A stretch of DNA of 64,000 nucleotides, from assembly GCA_022564295.1 (NCBI GenBank), contig JADFLR010000019.1:16228-80227 (forward strand), given 5' to 3'. The notes beneath the pieces were generated by a model. The model saw only the letters and a list, made by a program, of their open reading frames with translations. It was not told the origin of the DNA and searched no databases. The translations under genes were made by a program, and so were the position numbers. The stretch is from Bacteroidota bacterium (GTDB taxonomy: Bacteria; Bacteroidota; Ignavibacteria; Ignavibacteriales; Ignavibacteriaceae). Positions 37,982-48,181 of this stretch are shown in pieces; position 1 is the stretch's first letter, and each line of letters starts with the position of its first letter.

Positions 37982-38698
37982 ATGGAAAACAGAGATAAAA
38001 ATATTACTGATAAGCGAGTTATATTGGGCGGAGTACTGGTAGTAATCGGTGCACTGCTTTTATTGGGCTCAATGGATATTTTTGACGTGAGCATTTCTCG
38101 TATAATCTTCTCCTGGTCATTCATCATGACAATTATAGGTTTGTTTATTCTTTTCAACACAAATAAAAAAGTATTGGGTGGAGTATTTACCGGAATAGGA
38201 ATATTTTTCCTCATCCCAAGAATATTTCCTCATGTACATTATCATGGAGGAATTATATTCCCGGTAATTATGATAGCACTTGGTATCTATATTATTATTA
38301 ATCATCGAAAAAAAGGGGTGGGGAAAACAGAGAAATCCGGCTTCTTTAAAAAAGATTTGATTGATGATGTATCTATATTTGGAGGAGGAAGTAAAATTGT
38401 ATCCTCAGATAATTTCAGAGGCGGTAATATTACATCTGTATTTGGCGGATCGGAAATAAACCTTACCGGTTGCAAACTTGCTGAGGGAGATCAAATTATA
38501 GATGTGCTTTTAATATTCGGCGGTACAACTATCATTGTTCCAAGAGACTGGAATGTGGTTGTAAATGTAACCTCTATACTTGGCGGCTTTTCGGATAAAA
38601 GTATACGAGATCCTGGTGTTATACCTGATCAATCCAGAACTCTCTATGTAAAAGGTCTCGCTATGTTTGGCGGCGGCGAAGTGAAGAATTATCTTTGA
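37982..38698 (+). CDS. LiaF-like membrane protein
   Basis: 238 aa. The first ~110 residues carry four short hydrophobic helices, then the C-terminal domain has repeated (S/L)xFGG blocks (DDVSIFGGGSKIVSS, ITSVFGGSEI, LLIFGGTTI, LAMFGGGEVKNY) of the LiaF/DUF2154 beta-helix type. In Firmicutes, LiaF inhibits a cell-envelope kinase. Here it sits 12 bp ahead of an LytS-type kinase and a LytTR regulator, so it may tune that pair. The start ATG 37982 is close to caatgg. Confidence 0.8.
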   Translation: MENRDKNITDKRVILGGVLVVIGALLLLGSMDIFDVSISRIIFSWSFIMTIIGLFILFNTNKKVLGGVFTGIGIFFLIPRIFPHVHYHGGIIFPVIMIALGIYIIINHRKKGVGKTEKSGFFKKDLIDDVSIFGGGSKIVSSDNFRGGNITSVFGGSEINLTGCKLAEGDQIIDVLLIFGGTTIIVPRDWNVVVNVTSILGGFSDKSIRDPGVIPDQSRTLYVKGLAMFGGGEVKNYL

Positions 38699-38709
38699 TG
38701 TAATGATAG

Positions 38710-39768
38710 ATGTTTTCAAATCCCATACTTAAAAGTTTAAAGAATTTTAACTATTACCTGATTTTCTGGACAGTCCTTTCTTTCCTATTTATACAACTGC
38801 TTTATATTGGAACTGAAATAGGATTAACTGCATCAATAACAGATGGCTTGGTTTTCACATTTTTGCTCGGGGGAATTGGACTAACGTTATGGTATCCTGC
38901 ATGTTATATTCCAATTGAAAAAAACAGACCGCTAAAAATAATTCTAAGTCATTCAATTGGAGCATTTATTACAACTGTTATATGGCTTTCAATAGGTTAT
39001 TTTTTATTAGTGGGATTATTCAATTTTAGCAATACCTATCCACCATTCTTTTACAGCACACTTGCCTGGAGAATACTTATTGGATTATTATTCTACTCAC
39101 TTATCGTGTCGTTTTATTATATGATAATTTATTACACAGGTTTTCACGAAAGAGAGATAAAAGAAGCTGAACTTAAAAGTCTTATTACCGAGGCAGAATT
39201 AAAGTCGCTAAAGTTTCAAATAAATCCGCATTTTATTTTTAACAGTTTAAATTCGATGAGTGCATTAACGGAGATTGATCCCGCTAAAGCAAAACAAATG
39301 ATATTAAAATTAGCAGATTTTCTTCGCTTTATACTCAGAACAAATGAACTTGAAAAGAATAAATTAAGTGAAGAGTTGAAAAACATTAGATTATATTTGG
39401 ATATTGAACGCATAAGATTTGAAGACAAGTTTGAATATGTGGAAGAAACTGATGACGGATGCAGTAATGTTGAAATCCCGAGTATGATATTACAACCGTT
39501 GTTTGAAAATGCCATAAAACACGCTGTTTATGAAACTCTTGATAAAGTTACACTAAAACTTTCCTGTAAAATTCAAAACGGATTTTTAAAAATTGTTGTG
39601 CAAAACAATTTTGATGAAACTGGAATAGCAAAAAAGGGTGCAGGAGTTGGATTAAAGAATATTGAAGAAAGATTAAAACTTATTTATCATCAAAATAATC
39701 TGCTTGATGTAAAAAAAGAGAAAGGAATTTTTATGGTAACATTGTATATTCCAATAGAAAACAATTAA
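38710..39768 (+). CDS. Sensor histidine kinase, LytS/YehU family
   Basis: 352 aa. Four membrane helices fill residues ~12-145 (LIFWTVLSFLFIQLL, IGLTLWYPACYI). After a coiled coil the His_kinase box FQINPHFIFNSLNSM holds the phosphoacceptor His near 174. The HATPase part shows a late N-box (LQPLFENAIKHAV) and GVGLKNIEERL as the G-box. It should phosphorylate the LytTR regulator 6 bp downstream. Its signal is unknown. Confidence 0.9.
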   Translation: MFSNPILKSLKNFNYYLIFWTVLSFLFIQLLYIGTEIGLTASITDGLVFTFLLGGIGLTLWYPACYIPIEKNRPLKIILSHSIGAFITTVIWLSIGYFLLVGLFNFSNTYPPFFYSTLAWRILIGLLFYSLIVSFYYMIIYYTGFHEREIKEAELKSLITEAELKSLKFQINPHFIFNSLNSMSALTEIDPAKAKQMILKLADFLRFILRTNELEKNKLSEELKNIRLYLDIERIRFEDKFEYVEETDDGCSNVEIPSMILQPLFENAIKHAVYETLDKVTLKLSCKIQNGFLKIVVQNNFDETGIAKKGAGVGLKNIEERLKLIYHQNNLLDVKKEKGIFMVTLYIPIENN

Positions 39769-39774
39769 TTAATT

Positions 39775-40524
39775 ATGAGCAACAAAATAAGAACAATAAT
39801 AATTGATGATGAACAGTTAGCTCGTTCAATCACAAACAGTTATCTTTCCAAGCATCCCGAGATAGAGATAGTTGCAGAATGCTCGAACGGTTTTGATGCA
39901 ATAAAAAAAATTAATGAAGAGAAACCCGATTTAATATTTCTTGATATACAAATGCCGAAAATAAACGGTTTTGAGATGTTGGAATTACTTGAGGATCCGC
40001 CGGCAATAATTTTTACAACTGCTTACGATCAGTTTGCAATAAAAGCATTTGAAGTAAGTGCGGTTGATTACCTTCTCAAACCTTTTTCGGAAGAGAGATT
40101 CAATGAAGCGCTAAAAAAATCATACAAACATATCCAGGATAAATTCCAGCAAAACTCAGCTATCAAAAACATAATTAAACAAAACGATGAAAGAATAGAG
40201 TTTTTAGAACGGGTTGTAATAAAAGAAGGGGCAAAAATATCCATCCTTCCGGTTGAATCAATAAAATGGATTGAAGCACAAGATGATTACGTGATGATAA
40301 ATTCAGAGCAGGGAAGATTTATAAAAAAGAAAACGATGAGATATTTTGAAAACCATCTTAATGAAAATATGTTTATTCGCATTCATCGTTCGTATATTAT
40401 TAACGCAGATTATATTCAGCACCTCGAACAAAAAGGTAAAGAATCTTACCGGCTAATTCTTAAAAACGGCAAGGAACTTCCGGTAAGTAAAACGGGATTA
40501 ACAAAATTAAAAAACACTTTGTAA
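39775..40524 (+). CDS. LytTR-family response regulator
   Basis: 249 aa. Receiver domain: acidic pair Asp11-Asp12 (IIIDDEQLAR), phospho-acceptor Asp57 (DLIFLDIQMP), and switch Lys in DYLLKPFSEE. The C-terminal ~110 residues are a LytTR DNA-binding domain (IKWIEAQDDYVMI, FIRIHRSYIIN, ELPVSKTG). It is transcribed with the LytS-type kinase. Target genes cannot be read from the sequence; the upstream LiaF gene is a candidate. Confidence 0.92.
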   Translation: MSNKIRTIIIDDEQLARSITNSYLSKHPEIEIVAECSNGFDAIKKINEEKPDLIFLDIQMPKINGFEMLELLEDPPAIIFTTAYDQFAIKAFEVSAVDYLLKPFSEERFNEALKKSYKHIQDKFQQNSAIKNIIKQNDERIEFLERVVIKEGAKISILPVESIKWIEAQDDYVMINSEQGRFIKKKTMRYFENHLNENMFIRIHRSYIINADYIQHLEQKGKESYRLILKNGKELPVSKTGLTKLKNTL

Positions 40525-40630
40525 GAATTTTTAAGTTAATTCAACTAAAAAACCCGGATGCTTTTACTTCCAAAATTGAAAATCTGTTTTTGTATAGATA
40601 TATTTGTTGTTAATTATCACAGAGGAAATA

Positions 40631-42238
40631 ATGATTTTCGATAAAGACTTACTCTCAATACAGGAAGCGCGCGAATTATCTCACAAAGCACACGGTGCTC
40701 AATCAGAATACAAGCACTTTTCTCAGCAGCAAGTAGATAAAATTGTAAAAGCAATGGCGGAAGCAGGATACGAAGCTTCCGAACATCTTGCAAAAATGGC
40801 TAAGGAAGAAAGCGGTTTTGGTCGGTGGCAAGATAAAGTCATCAAAAATCAATTCAGCACAAAAAATGTTTATGAATCGATAAAAGATCTTAAAACGGTT
40901 GGAGTAGTTGGAGAAGAAGCAAACGGAAAAGTTTTAAAGATCGCTGTTCCTATGGGAGTAGTTGCTGCACTTATTCCTTCAACTAATCCAACATCTACTG
41001 CAATGTTTAAAGCATTGATTTCGCTTAAAGGAAGAAATGCAATTGTTGCAAGTCCTCATCCAAGAACAGCAAATTGTACAGTGGAATCGCTTAAAATTCT
41101 ATCCGAGGCTGCTGTTTCCGCAGGTGCTCCCGATGGACTGATTCAATGTTTATCGAGCCCAACAATTGAAGGTACGGAAGCATTAATGAAGGATAAAAAC
41201 ATTGCGGTGATCTTAGCAACAGGCAGCACACCTATGGTTAAAGCTGCATACAGCACAGGTACACCTGCTTATGGTGTCGGTCCGGGTAATGTTCCTGCTT
41301 TTATTGAAAGAACCGCAAATGTTAAAAAAGCCGTCGCAGATATTCTTTACGGAACAACTTTCGATAACGGGGCTCTCTGCTCATCAGAGCAGGCAATAAT
41401 TGCAGATGCCCCTATTGATAAAAAGATACGCGAGGAAATTAAAGCGCAGGGCGGCTACTTTTTAACAGCCGATGAAAAAGAAAAATTAGGGAAAGCAATT
41501 CAAACTAACTTCCGTATAAATCCCGAGATAGTCGGTCAAACAGCAACGTTCATTGCAAAGTATGCTGGATTTTCCGTGCCTGAAAATACAAGAGTATTAA
41601 TTGCAGAATGTTACAACGTTGGTAAGAGCGAGCCGCTTTCGATGGAAAAACTTTCACCAATACTTGCGTTCTATACTGTAAACGGCTGGCTTGAGGGCTG
41701 CCATAAAAGTATCGATCTTTTAAACTTTGGCGGAGTTGGTCACACTATGGTTATTCATTCAAACGACCAACCAATAATTATGAAGTTTGCACTTGAAAAA
41801 CCTGCGTTCCGTGTGTTAGTTAATACCGTTGGTTCTCTTGGTGCAGTTGGTAGTACAACTGCTCTTGACCCTTCGATGACACTAGGTCCGGGAACCTGGG
41901 GAGGATCAATAATTTCGGAAAATGTTACCGCTAAACATTTAATAAATATTAAAAGTCTTGCTTTCGAAACCAATCCTATAAATGAAGGAAAGAGTGTTAC
42001 ACAATTTGATGTGCAAAGAACTCACGGAACGAAAGATATGTTTATGAGCGAAATTGAAGAACGGCTTAAAGCCAGAGCAGGTAATCCTCCGCTAAGGGGT
42101 TCTTATCAATACAATATTGTAAAAGAACCGGAGATTAAAAACGATCACCCAAAACCAAAAACAAAAGTATCTTTCGGCAAAGGAATTTCCGAAGAGGAAA
42201 TATTAAAAATAATAGAAGAATTTGAAACAAGGAATTAA
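40631..42238 (+). CDS. CoA-acylating aldehyde dehydrogenase (acetaldehyde/sulfoacetaldehyde type)
   Basis: 535 aa from ATG 40631, preceded by agagga; a TTG at 40604 is less likely. [17 protein letters not shown] and the PGNVPAFIE segment bind NAD and CoA. The catalytic Cys is in [14 protein letters not shown] near residue 250. The family (AdhE N-terminal, EutE, SauS) converts an aldehyde plus CoA to acyl-CoA. The fused alcohol dehydrogenase of AdhE is absent. The exact substrate cannot be assigned. Confidence 0.85.
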   Translation: MIFDKDLLSIQEARELSHKAHGAQSEYKHFSQQQVDKIVKAMAEAGYEASEHLAKMAKEESGFGRWQDKVIKNQFSTKNVYESIKDLKTVGVVGEEANGKVLKIAVPMGVVAALIPSTNPTSTAMFKALISLKGRNAIVASPHPRTANCTVESLKILSEAAVSAGAPDGLIQCLSSPTIEGTEALMKDKNIAVILATGSTPMVKAAYSTGTPAYGVGPGNVPAFIERTANVKKAVADILYGTTFDNGALCSSEQAIIADAPIDKKIREEIKAQGGYFLTADEKEKLGKAIQTNFRINPEIVGQTATFIAKYAGFSVPENTRVLIAECYNVGKSEPLSMEKLSPILAFYTVNGWLEGCHKSIDLLNFGGVGHTMVIHSNDQPIIMKFALEKPAFRVLVNTVGSLGAVGSTTALDPSMTLGPGTWGGSIISENVTAKHLINIKSLAFETNPINEGKSVTQFDVQRTHGTKDMFMSEIEERLKARAGNPPLRGSYQYNIVKEPEIKNDHPKPKTKVSFGKGISEEEILKIIEEFETRN

Positions 42239-42334
42239 CAATATTATTGATTGCTAACTTGAATAAGCATCAGTAGCGGAAAATTTATCATTAAAGTTCT
42301 TAAATTCTTTCTGGCTTAGTTTAATAGAGTGATT

Positions 42335-43552
42335 ATGAATTTCAAACCAAAAGATTTCCTAAAAATTATTATCGTTCTATCCTTAATCGGAAAGTTACTG
42401 TTTGTCTTTATATTTATAAATCTCAACGATCTTGAATATTACGAGTACGGAGACATCGCGAATAACCTGTATCAAGGACACGGCTACTCACTTTTACACG
42501 AGATCGATAAGGATGGAAATAATCTGAATCGTTCAGTTGAACCACATATATCAGCTTATATGCCGCCTGGATATGTTTTCTACCTCTACCCGTTCTTTGC
42601 TATTTCCGATACGGTTGTACGGAACTTATTGATTATTTTTTCACAAATACTCATTTCCTGTTTACTGATTTTCCTCGTTTATAAATTCACAAGAGAATGT
42701 TTTTCCGAAACATCGGCTTTAATTGCAGCGGCTATCACCGGATTTCTACCCGAATTTGTTTTTGCCTCTACTCATATTCAGATTACGCTATTCTATCACA
42801 TAGGAATAGTCGCACTTCTCTTGCAGTTATATAAATTGAATTCGCATAAAATTAACTTCAATACTCTTATCGTTATCGGAATAATATTCGGATCATTAAT
42901 CCTTTTCAGATCGGAAGTACTTCTCTTCGCTACTATAATCATTATATATCTGATCAATAAAAGGGACTTCAAGGAATCGGCAATCATAATGGGAATAATC
43001 ATTCTCATCATTCTTCCCTGGCAGGTTCGAAACTATGTTGTCTTTGACAAAATAATACCAATTACTACAAGCAGCGGATTGAATCTATATAGAGGTCATA
43101 ATCCTTACGATATCGGTTTATGGGGCGATGATAGTTTATTTGCTCGAATCCGTTCGGTCAGAAACGAAAAAGATTTCGAAGTGAAGATGAATGATATTTA
43201 TCTGGAAAGTGCTTTTACATCTATTAAAGAAAATCCCGACAAAGAGATCGTCTATCCATTTATAAAACTCTACAATTTATGGATTATTAATACCTCAGAT
43301 AATAGGACGTTCAATATTATCTACTTGATTCCCTGGATTGTTTTTTTACTATTTTCAGTCTATGGATTATTTAAATCAGGCTCGTGGAAAGTTCATAAAT
43401 TCTCTTACCTTTATTTCATCTTTTTTAGTATTGTGGCAATCATCTTCTTTGCGTTACCGCGCTATCAAACGATGATGAAAATTGCACTCGTACCATTTGC
43501 AGCTGCGGGTATAGAGATGCTTTACTACAAGGTAAAAAATATAATTAAGTGA
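42335..43552 (+). CDS. Membrane glycosyltransferase, ArnT/PMT-like (GT39-type fold)
   Basis: 405 aa from ATG 42335 (a GTG two codons upstream is possible). About ten hydrophobic helices. The first periplasmic loop has the acidic motif NDLEYYEYGDIANNLYQGHG where GT39/ArnT proteins bind a lipid-linked sugar, and PPGYVFYLYP follows as in other family members. Such enzymes transfer sugars from polyprenyl phosphate to lipids or proteins. Substrate not determinable. Stand-alone gene. Confidence 0.75.
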   Translation: MNFKPKDFLKIIIVLSLIGKLLFVFIFINLNDLEYYEYGDIANNLYQGHGYSLLHEIDKDGNNLNRSVEPHISAYMPPGYVFYLYPFFAISDTVVRNLLIIFSQILISCLLIFLVYKFTRECFSETSALIAAAITGFLPEFVFASTHIQITLFYHIGIVALLLQLYKLNSHKINFNTLIVIGIIFGSLILFRSEVLLFATIIIIYLINKRDFKESAIIMGIIILIILPWQVRNYVVFDKIIPITTSSGLNLYRGHNPYDIGLWGDDSLFARIRSVRNEKDFEVKMNDIYLESAFTSIKENPDKEIVYPFIKLYNLWIINTSDNRTFNIIYLIPWIVFLLFSVYGLFKSGSWKVHKFSYLYFIFFSIVAIIFFALPRYQTMMKIALVPFAAAGIEMLYYKVKNIIK

Positions 43553-43647
43553 TATGTGGTGCACTTGTTAAATTTAATCTCTCTTTAATCCAGAGTTATA
43601 TTATATCCAACAATTAATTTGATTAGGTATTGTCTTTATCTCACATT

Positions 43648-44358
43648 TTAAGGAAGTAACTTCGCAAATTTTTTCATCACAGCATCGGCAATTACTGCAG
43701 CAGTTTCTTCATAAGATAGCAGACTCGTGTTCAACACTACGTGGTATAATTCAGGATTTTCAATATCTCTTGAAAAATATGATTTCAAATATTTACGTCG
43801 GGCTACATCTTCTTTTTTAATGTAAGCTTCCGCATCTTGTCTGTTCATTTTACGAACATCAATAATATATTTTATTCTGCTCTCCAGAGGAGCAATCAAC
43901 CGTACGTGAAATGCATTTTTTAATTTTGAAGTGATTATATTTCCTCCCCTTCCGACTATAATTACTTTTCCCATTCTTGCAAGCTGTAAAACAGTTTCGG
44001 TTGTCTGATGTAAAAGTGTCCACTGTGAAGGATGCAAACCAAGAACTTCGTTAACCACGGAACTAACATGTTTGTATTTATCTTCTACTAAATATTTGCT
44101 TATTTGTTTAGGCAGATGATGGTTTTCGAGAATTTTTTCTATTAGTTGCTGGTCAAAAAATGTCCACTGGTTTTCATTCTTTTCGGATTTTGAATCAAGG
44201 ATTTTTATTAATTCTTTGCAAACCGCTTGGGCGCCAGCACCCGTTTCCCTTGAAACAGAAATGCAGGGATATACCTTTTTTCTTTTTACGGGTGTTTCCG
44301 TTCCCGGAGAATGAGATTCTATATATCGCTTACATTTTTCGTAACTACCTACTGCCAT
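43648..44358 (-). CDS. Cytidylate kinase-like protein
   Basis: 236 aa. ISVSRETGAGAQAVCKEL near residues 33-50 is the modified P-loop of the cytidylate-kinase-like family (PF13189), where SREtG replaces the GxxGSGK form. GRGGNII, VRLIAPLESRI and the DVARRKYLKSYF segment match the NMP-binding and lid regions. The natural substrate is uncertain for this subgroup. ATG 44358 is used. Convergent with the glycosyltransferase. Confidence 0.8.
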   Translation of the reverse strand: MAVGSYEKCKRYIESHSPGTETPVKRKKVYPCISVSRETGAGAQAVCKELIKILDSKSEKNENQWTFFDQQLIEKILENHHLPKQISKYLVEDKYKHVSSVVNEVLGLHPSQWTLLHQTTETVLQLARMGKVIIVGRGGNIITSKLKNAFHVRLIAPLESRIKYIIDVRKMNRQDAEAYIKKEDVARRKYLKSYFSRDIENPELYHVVLNTSLLSYEETAAVIADAVMKKFAKLLP

Positions 44359-44490
44359 TTTAATCCCCGCCTCTCTTGTTTATTACAGCAGTTTGAGTGT
44401 AACCATATCATTTGTTAGAAAGATAATTGCCAATTATACAATTAATATAATTTTAATTATTAAAAAAACAAGTTTGTAACAGATTAAAAA

Positions 44491-45984
44491 CTAACTTGTA
44501 ATTTTTTCTTCACTCGATAGATTAAACCACCCCCTAATTTGCTCATTCAAATTTCCATTATACGATTTATGGAAAAACTCATTTTTATGTATATCGTAAT
44601 CATAATCAGATTGCCAGTCATTTATGTTATCAACAATCGCCTTTATAGCATTAGTTATGTAAAATATTTCTTCATTAGTCATGGTTGGATGGATTGACAT
44701 TCTCACCCAGCCGGGTTTTTCGGAAAGATCGCCCCGATTAATTTTATCTGTAATTCTTTTGGAGTGTTGAGGATCAACGTGCAACAGGTAATGCCCATAA
44801 GTTCCCGCACAGGAACAACCGCCTCTTGTTTGTATTCCATTTCTATCGTTCAATAATTTTACTATCAGGTTGTAATGAATATCATCCACATAAAAAGAGA
44901 TTGCGCTAAGCCGTTCTTCCACATTATCAGCAAGAATGTGCAAACCAGGAATTTTTCTCATCTCTCCAAGCGCAATTTTAAGAAGATCTCCTTCTCTTTC
45001 TCTCATTTTTTCAACGCCCATTTCCTGCTTTAACTTAATTGCAAGCGCAGCTCTTATTGCTTGTAAAAATGCCGGTGTGCCGCCGTCTTCTCTCAGCTCA
45101 ATGTTAGAAACAAATTTATGCTGTCCCCACGGATTTGTCCAATCAACAGTACCTCCACCGGGTGAATCCGGCACTTTGTTTTTATATAAATTCGAATCGA
45201 ATATAAGCACACCGCTTGAACCGGGACCTCCGAGAAATTTGTGAGGTGAAAAGAAAATAGCATCTAATTTTTCATCAGGATCTTCAGGATGCATATCAAT
45301 CCTAACATATGGTGCGGAGCACGCGAGATCAATAAAAGCATATCCCTCATATTGATGCATTATTTTTGCTAATTGATGATAAGGCGTTTCAATTCCAGTT
45401 ACGTTTGAACATGCAGTAAAAGCACCGATTTTTAATTTCCGGTTCTTATGTTTTTCTAATTCTTTTACAAGATCATTCGTGTCAACCAAACCTTCATCGT
45501 TCGGAGGAAGCACTACCACGTCAGCAATCGTTTCAAGCCATGTAGTTTGGTTTGAATGGTGTTCCATATGAGTTACAAATACAATTGGACGAAGTTCATC
45601 GGGAAGCGTTAAAAAATCTCTTAACTGTTCGGGAATTTTCAATCCTAATAATCTCTGCAGCTTTACAACCATTCTGGTCATTCCACTTCCGGCAGTTATA
45701 ATCACATCATCTTTGCCGGCATTGCAATGTGCTTTAATTATTCGCTGAGCTTCGTGATAGGAATGAGTCATTGAAATACCAGTTTCGCTTGATTCGGAAT
45801 GAGTGTTGCCTACCAAAGGACCGAATACATCGGAAATTTTTTTCTCAATTGGTGCGTATAATCTTCCGCTGGCAATCCAATCTGCATAAACTAACTTTTG
45901 TTCACCATAAGCTGAAGTAAAGGTAGAATTAAAACCAATTGTGTTTTCCCTGAACGGTTTAAAATGTTCTTCTAAATTACTCAT
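44491..45984 (-). CDS. Class V aminotransferase / cysteine desulfurase-like enzyme
   Basis: 497 aa. ITAGSGMTRMV forms the phosphate cup, HMEHHSNQTTW the substrate site, and FFSPHKFLGGPGSSG holds the PLP-binding Lys near residue 248. A Cys-rich loop GGCSCAGTYGHYLL replaces the usual cysteine desulfurase loop. SufS-like proteins make sulfur from cysteine, but no suf or isc genes are adjacent, so another amine substrate is possible. The protein is about 90 residues longer than SufS because of its C-terminal region. Confidence 0.8.
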   Translation of the reverse strand: MSNLEEHFKPFRENTIGFNSTFTSAYGEQKLVYADWIASGRLYAPIEKKISDVFGPLVGNTHSESSETGISMTHSYHEAQRIIKAHCNAGKDDVIITAGSGMTRMVVKLQRLLGLKIPEQLRDFLTLPDELRPIVFVTHMEHHSNQTTWLETIADVVVLPPNDEGLVDTNDLVKELEKHKNRKLKIGAFTACSNVTGIETPYHQLAKIMHQYEGYAFIDLACSAPYVRIDMHPEDPDEKLDAIFFSPHKFLGGPGSSGVLIFDSNLYKNKVPDSPGGGTVDWTNPWGQHKFVSNIELREDGGTPAFLQAIRAALAIKLKQEMGVEKMREREGDLLKIALGEMRKIPGLHILADNVEERLSAISFYVDDIHYNLIVKLLNDRNGIQTRGGCSCAGTYGHYLLHVDPQHSKRITDKINRGDLSEKPGWVRMSIHPTMTNEEIFYITNAIKAIVDNINDWQSDYDYDIHKNEFFHKSYNGNLNEQIRGWFNLSSEEKITS

Positions 45985-46127
45985 CGCTTTCTCATAATTG
46001 AATTACTTTAATTACTTTGCGAATATAATAAATTACCAGCATCAATTCTTTCCTATTTATAATAAACTCTTTATTTAACACACAATAAAGAGGGAGCCTT
46101 AATGTAATAGTACAAAAAATAATGTTT

Positions 46128-46463
46128 TCAATTTTTATCAGTTTGCTCTAAATATCCATTCTCTTTCAAACTATCATTCGATCTGTAAATTGATATGGTA
46201 ACTTTATTTGTTTGATAGTGTCCCGTTGAAACTATTTTCACACCGTTTACTTCTTTGTTTAATCTTACGTGTGCGTATAATCTATCATCGGCAATTAAAT
46301 CGCTATCCAGCTTTATTTTCTTTTTTGGTATGTTAGATAAAGCCCAGTAGATTCCTTTCTTAGCGTTCTGATAAGCGTAATCAATATCGGATTCTAATTT
46401 TTCCTGTGTAAATCCTGTGGTTGTAAGTAAAGTTAACAATGTAATTACAATTAAGGCTTTCAT
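46128..46463 (-). CDS. Secreted small protein, unknown
   Basis: 111 aa with signal peptide MKALIVITLLTLLTTTGFTQ. The mature part (DYAYQNAKKGIYWALSNIPK) is helical at first, then has beta strands (VSTGHYQTNKVTISIY). No family recognised. GGAGGG lies about 10 nt upstream of ATG 46463. Confidence 0.6.
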   Translation of the reverse strand: MKALIVITLLTLLTTTGFTQEKLESDIDYAYQNAKKGIYWALSNIPKKKIKLDSDLIADDRLYAHVRLNKEVNGVKIVSTGHYQTNKVTISIYRSNDSLKENGYLEQTDKN

Positions 46464-46708
46464 AGCGCCTTCCCTCCAATTTAGTTTTTAATAATCTATC
46501 TTACACGAAAAACCCTTTTTATAATTTTTTCAATGTGTGCTAAAAAACAGCAGTCATTCAATTCGCCTGATCGGTAACCAGGTCAGGATCTTGTTTATTA
46601 ATTTTTTAACTAACCTTTAAGTTTTACTGTTAAAACAAAAAAGATTCCTACTGAATGATACTTACAAAGATTATTATATAATAAGAATATTCTTCTCCAA
46701 AGGCAATA

Positions 46709-46960
46709 AAAGATGGAATAGGAATTCATTGCGGTGAAGTTGTTCCAAGCACCGAAGATAGAAAGCAATACTCTGTAATAGGGAACACTATAATTTTGGC
46801 TGCAAGATTAGAACAATTAAATAAGGAGTTTAACTCTTCGGTAATTGTTTCAAAAGATATTATTGCTAATATGAAAACGGAAGGTGTTGAATTTATCTCT
46901 TTGGGAGATGTTAATGTAAAAGGTTTTGCAAATCCTATTGAAGTTTATAAACTATTATAA
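46709..46960 (+). pseudogene. C-terminal fragment of a class III adenylate/guanylate cyclase
   Basis: No start. The frame reads KDGIGIHCGEVVPSTEDRKQ, YSVIGNTIILAARLEQL and LGDVNVKGFANPIEVYKLL before TAA. This is the catalytic-domain second half (the VIGxxVNxAARLE motif and KGxxxPxxVY). Its last codons recur at 58495-58550 and 59629-59689. Like those, it is followed at once by a taacg-type boundary and accessory genes. The gap 46464-46708 before it contains nothing recognised. Confidence 0.75.
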
Positions 46961-47168
46961 CGGTGTTGCGCCTAACCAGCCATCCAGAACAGCTAAGCTA
47001 CAGAAACAACAATTGCTGATAGTTTTGCGATAATCAATTAAATACTATAAATTATCTTTATTATTTAATAAATTTGAATATCTACCACAACTAGAAAATA
47101 CTAATTATAAATTGCAGACTGGTTGAGGTGTTGGATATATTTTTCTAAAAACAATATTAAAATTGGAT

Positions 47169-48176
47169 ATGGATACTGAAAAAAAACGTGCTCCTATGAA
47201 TAGAACACTTATTCTAACTGATGTTGAGATTGAGAAATATAAGGCAAGATTAGTAAGGTTAGATAAGAAAGTCTCTAATAAGAATATTATTAATAAAACC
47301 ATAAACCAAGATTTATTCGAAATTATTGATTTCCTTCCGGGAAAGAGTATTGATCTGTTATTTGTTGACCCCCCATATAACTTAGCTAAGGATTTTAATG
47401 GAAATAAGTTTAATAAACTTTCAATTGATGAATATTCAGAATATTTAGATTCTTGGTTAAGTAAAATTAAAAATAAGTTAAAAGACAATGCTTCTATTTA
47501 TATCTGTGGCGACTATAATTCTTCGACATCTATTCACTTAATTGGAATAAAACATTTTAATTTAGTGAATAGAATAACTTGGCAAAGAGAAAAAGGAAGA
47601 GGTGCTAAAACTAATTGGAAAAATTCATCTGAAGATATATGGTTTTTTTCTGTATCTAAGAACTATAAATTCTATGTGGATAGGGTTAAAGAAAAAAGAA
47701 AAGTGATTGCACCTTATAAAGTTAACGGAAAACCAAAAGATTGGATGGAAACTGATGTGGGTAATTTTAGAATAACCTACCCATCTAATATCTGGACGGA
47801 TTTATCTGTACCTTATTGGTCAATGCCGGAAAATACTGACCACCCTACTCAAAAACCAGAAAAATTATTGGCAAAAATAATTCTTGCAAGTTCAGATGAA
47901 GGTGATATTGTTTTCGATCCATTTTTAGGCTCTGGAACTACATCTGTTGTTGCAAAAAAATTGGGAAGAAATTACATTGGTGTTGAAAAAGATTTGACTT
48001 ATTGTTGCTTTGCTGAAAAAAGATTAGAAATTGCCGAAAAGGATAAATCAATTCAGGGATATGAAGATTGTGTTTTTTGGGAAAGAAACACTCTCGCTCT
48101 TCAAAAAAAGAATGGAAAAAACGGTTCTGGAAAACGAACAAAAAAGCTTGAAAAAATGCAGGATACGTTATTCTAA
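47169..48176 (+). CDS. DNA adenine/cytosine-N4 methyltransferase, beta class
   Basis: 335 aa from ATG 47169 (TTG 47163 also in frame). DPPYNLAKDF (motif IV) at 67-76 precedes FDPFLGSGTT (motif I, SAM binding) near 250, the beta-class order. TRD sequence lies between. It modifies the DNA site cut by the neighbouring nuclease, with which it converges (stops 5 bp apart). The target sequence is unknown. Confidence 0.88.
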   Translation: MDTEKKRAPMNRTLILTDVEIEKYKARLVRLDKKVSNKNIINKTINQDLFEIIDFLPGKSIDLLFVDPPYNLAKDFNGNKFNKLSIDEYSEYLDSWLSKIKNKLKDNASIYICGDYNSSTSIHLIGIKHFNLVNRITWQREKGRGAKTNWKNSSEDIWFFSVSKNYKFYVDRVKEKRKVIAPYKVNGKPKDWMETDVGNFRITYPSNIWTDLSVPYWSMPENTDHPTQKPEKLLAKIILASSDEGDIVFDPFLGSGTTSVVAKKLGRNYIGVEKDLTYCCFAEKRLEIAEKDKSIQGYEDCVFWERNTLALQKKNGKNGSGKRTKKLEKMQDTLF

Positions 48177-48181
48177 TTATT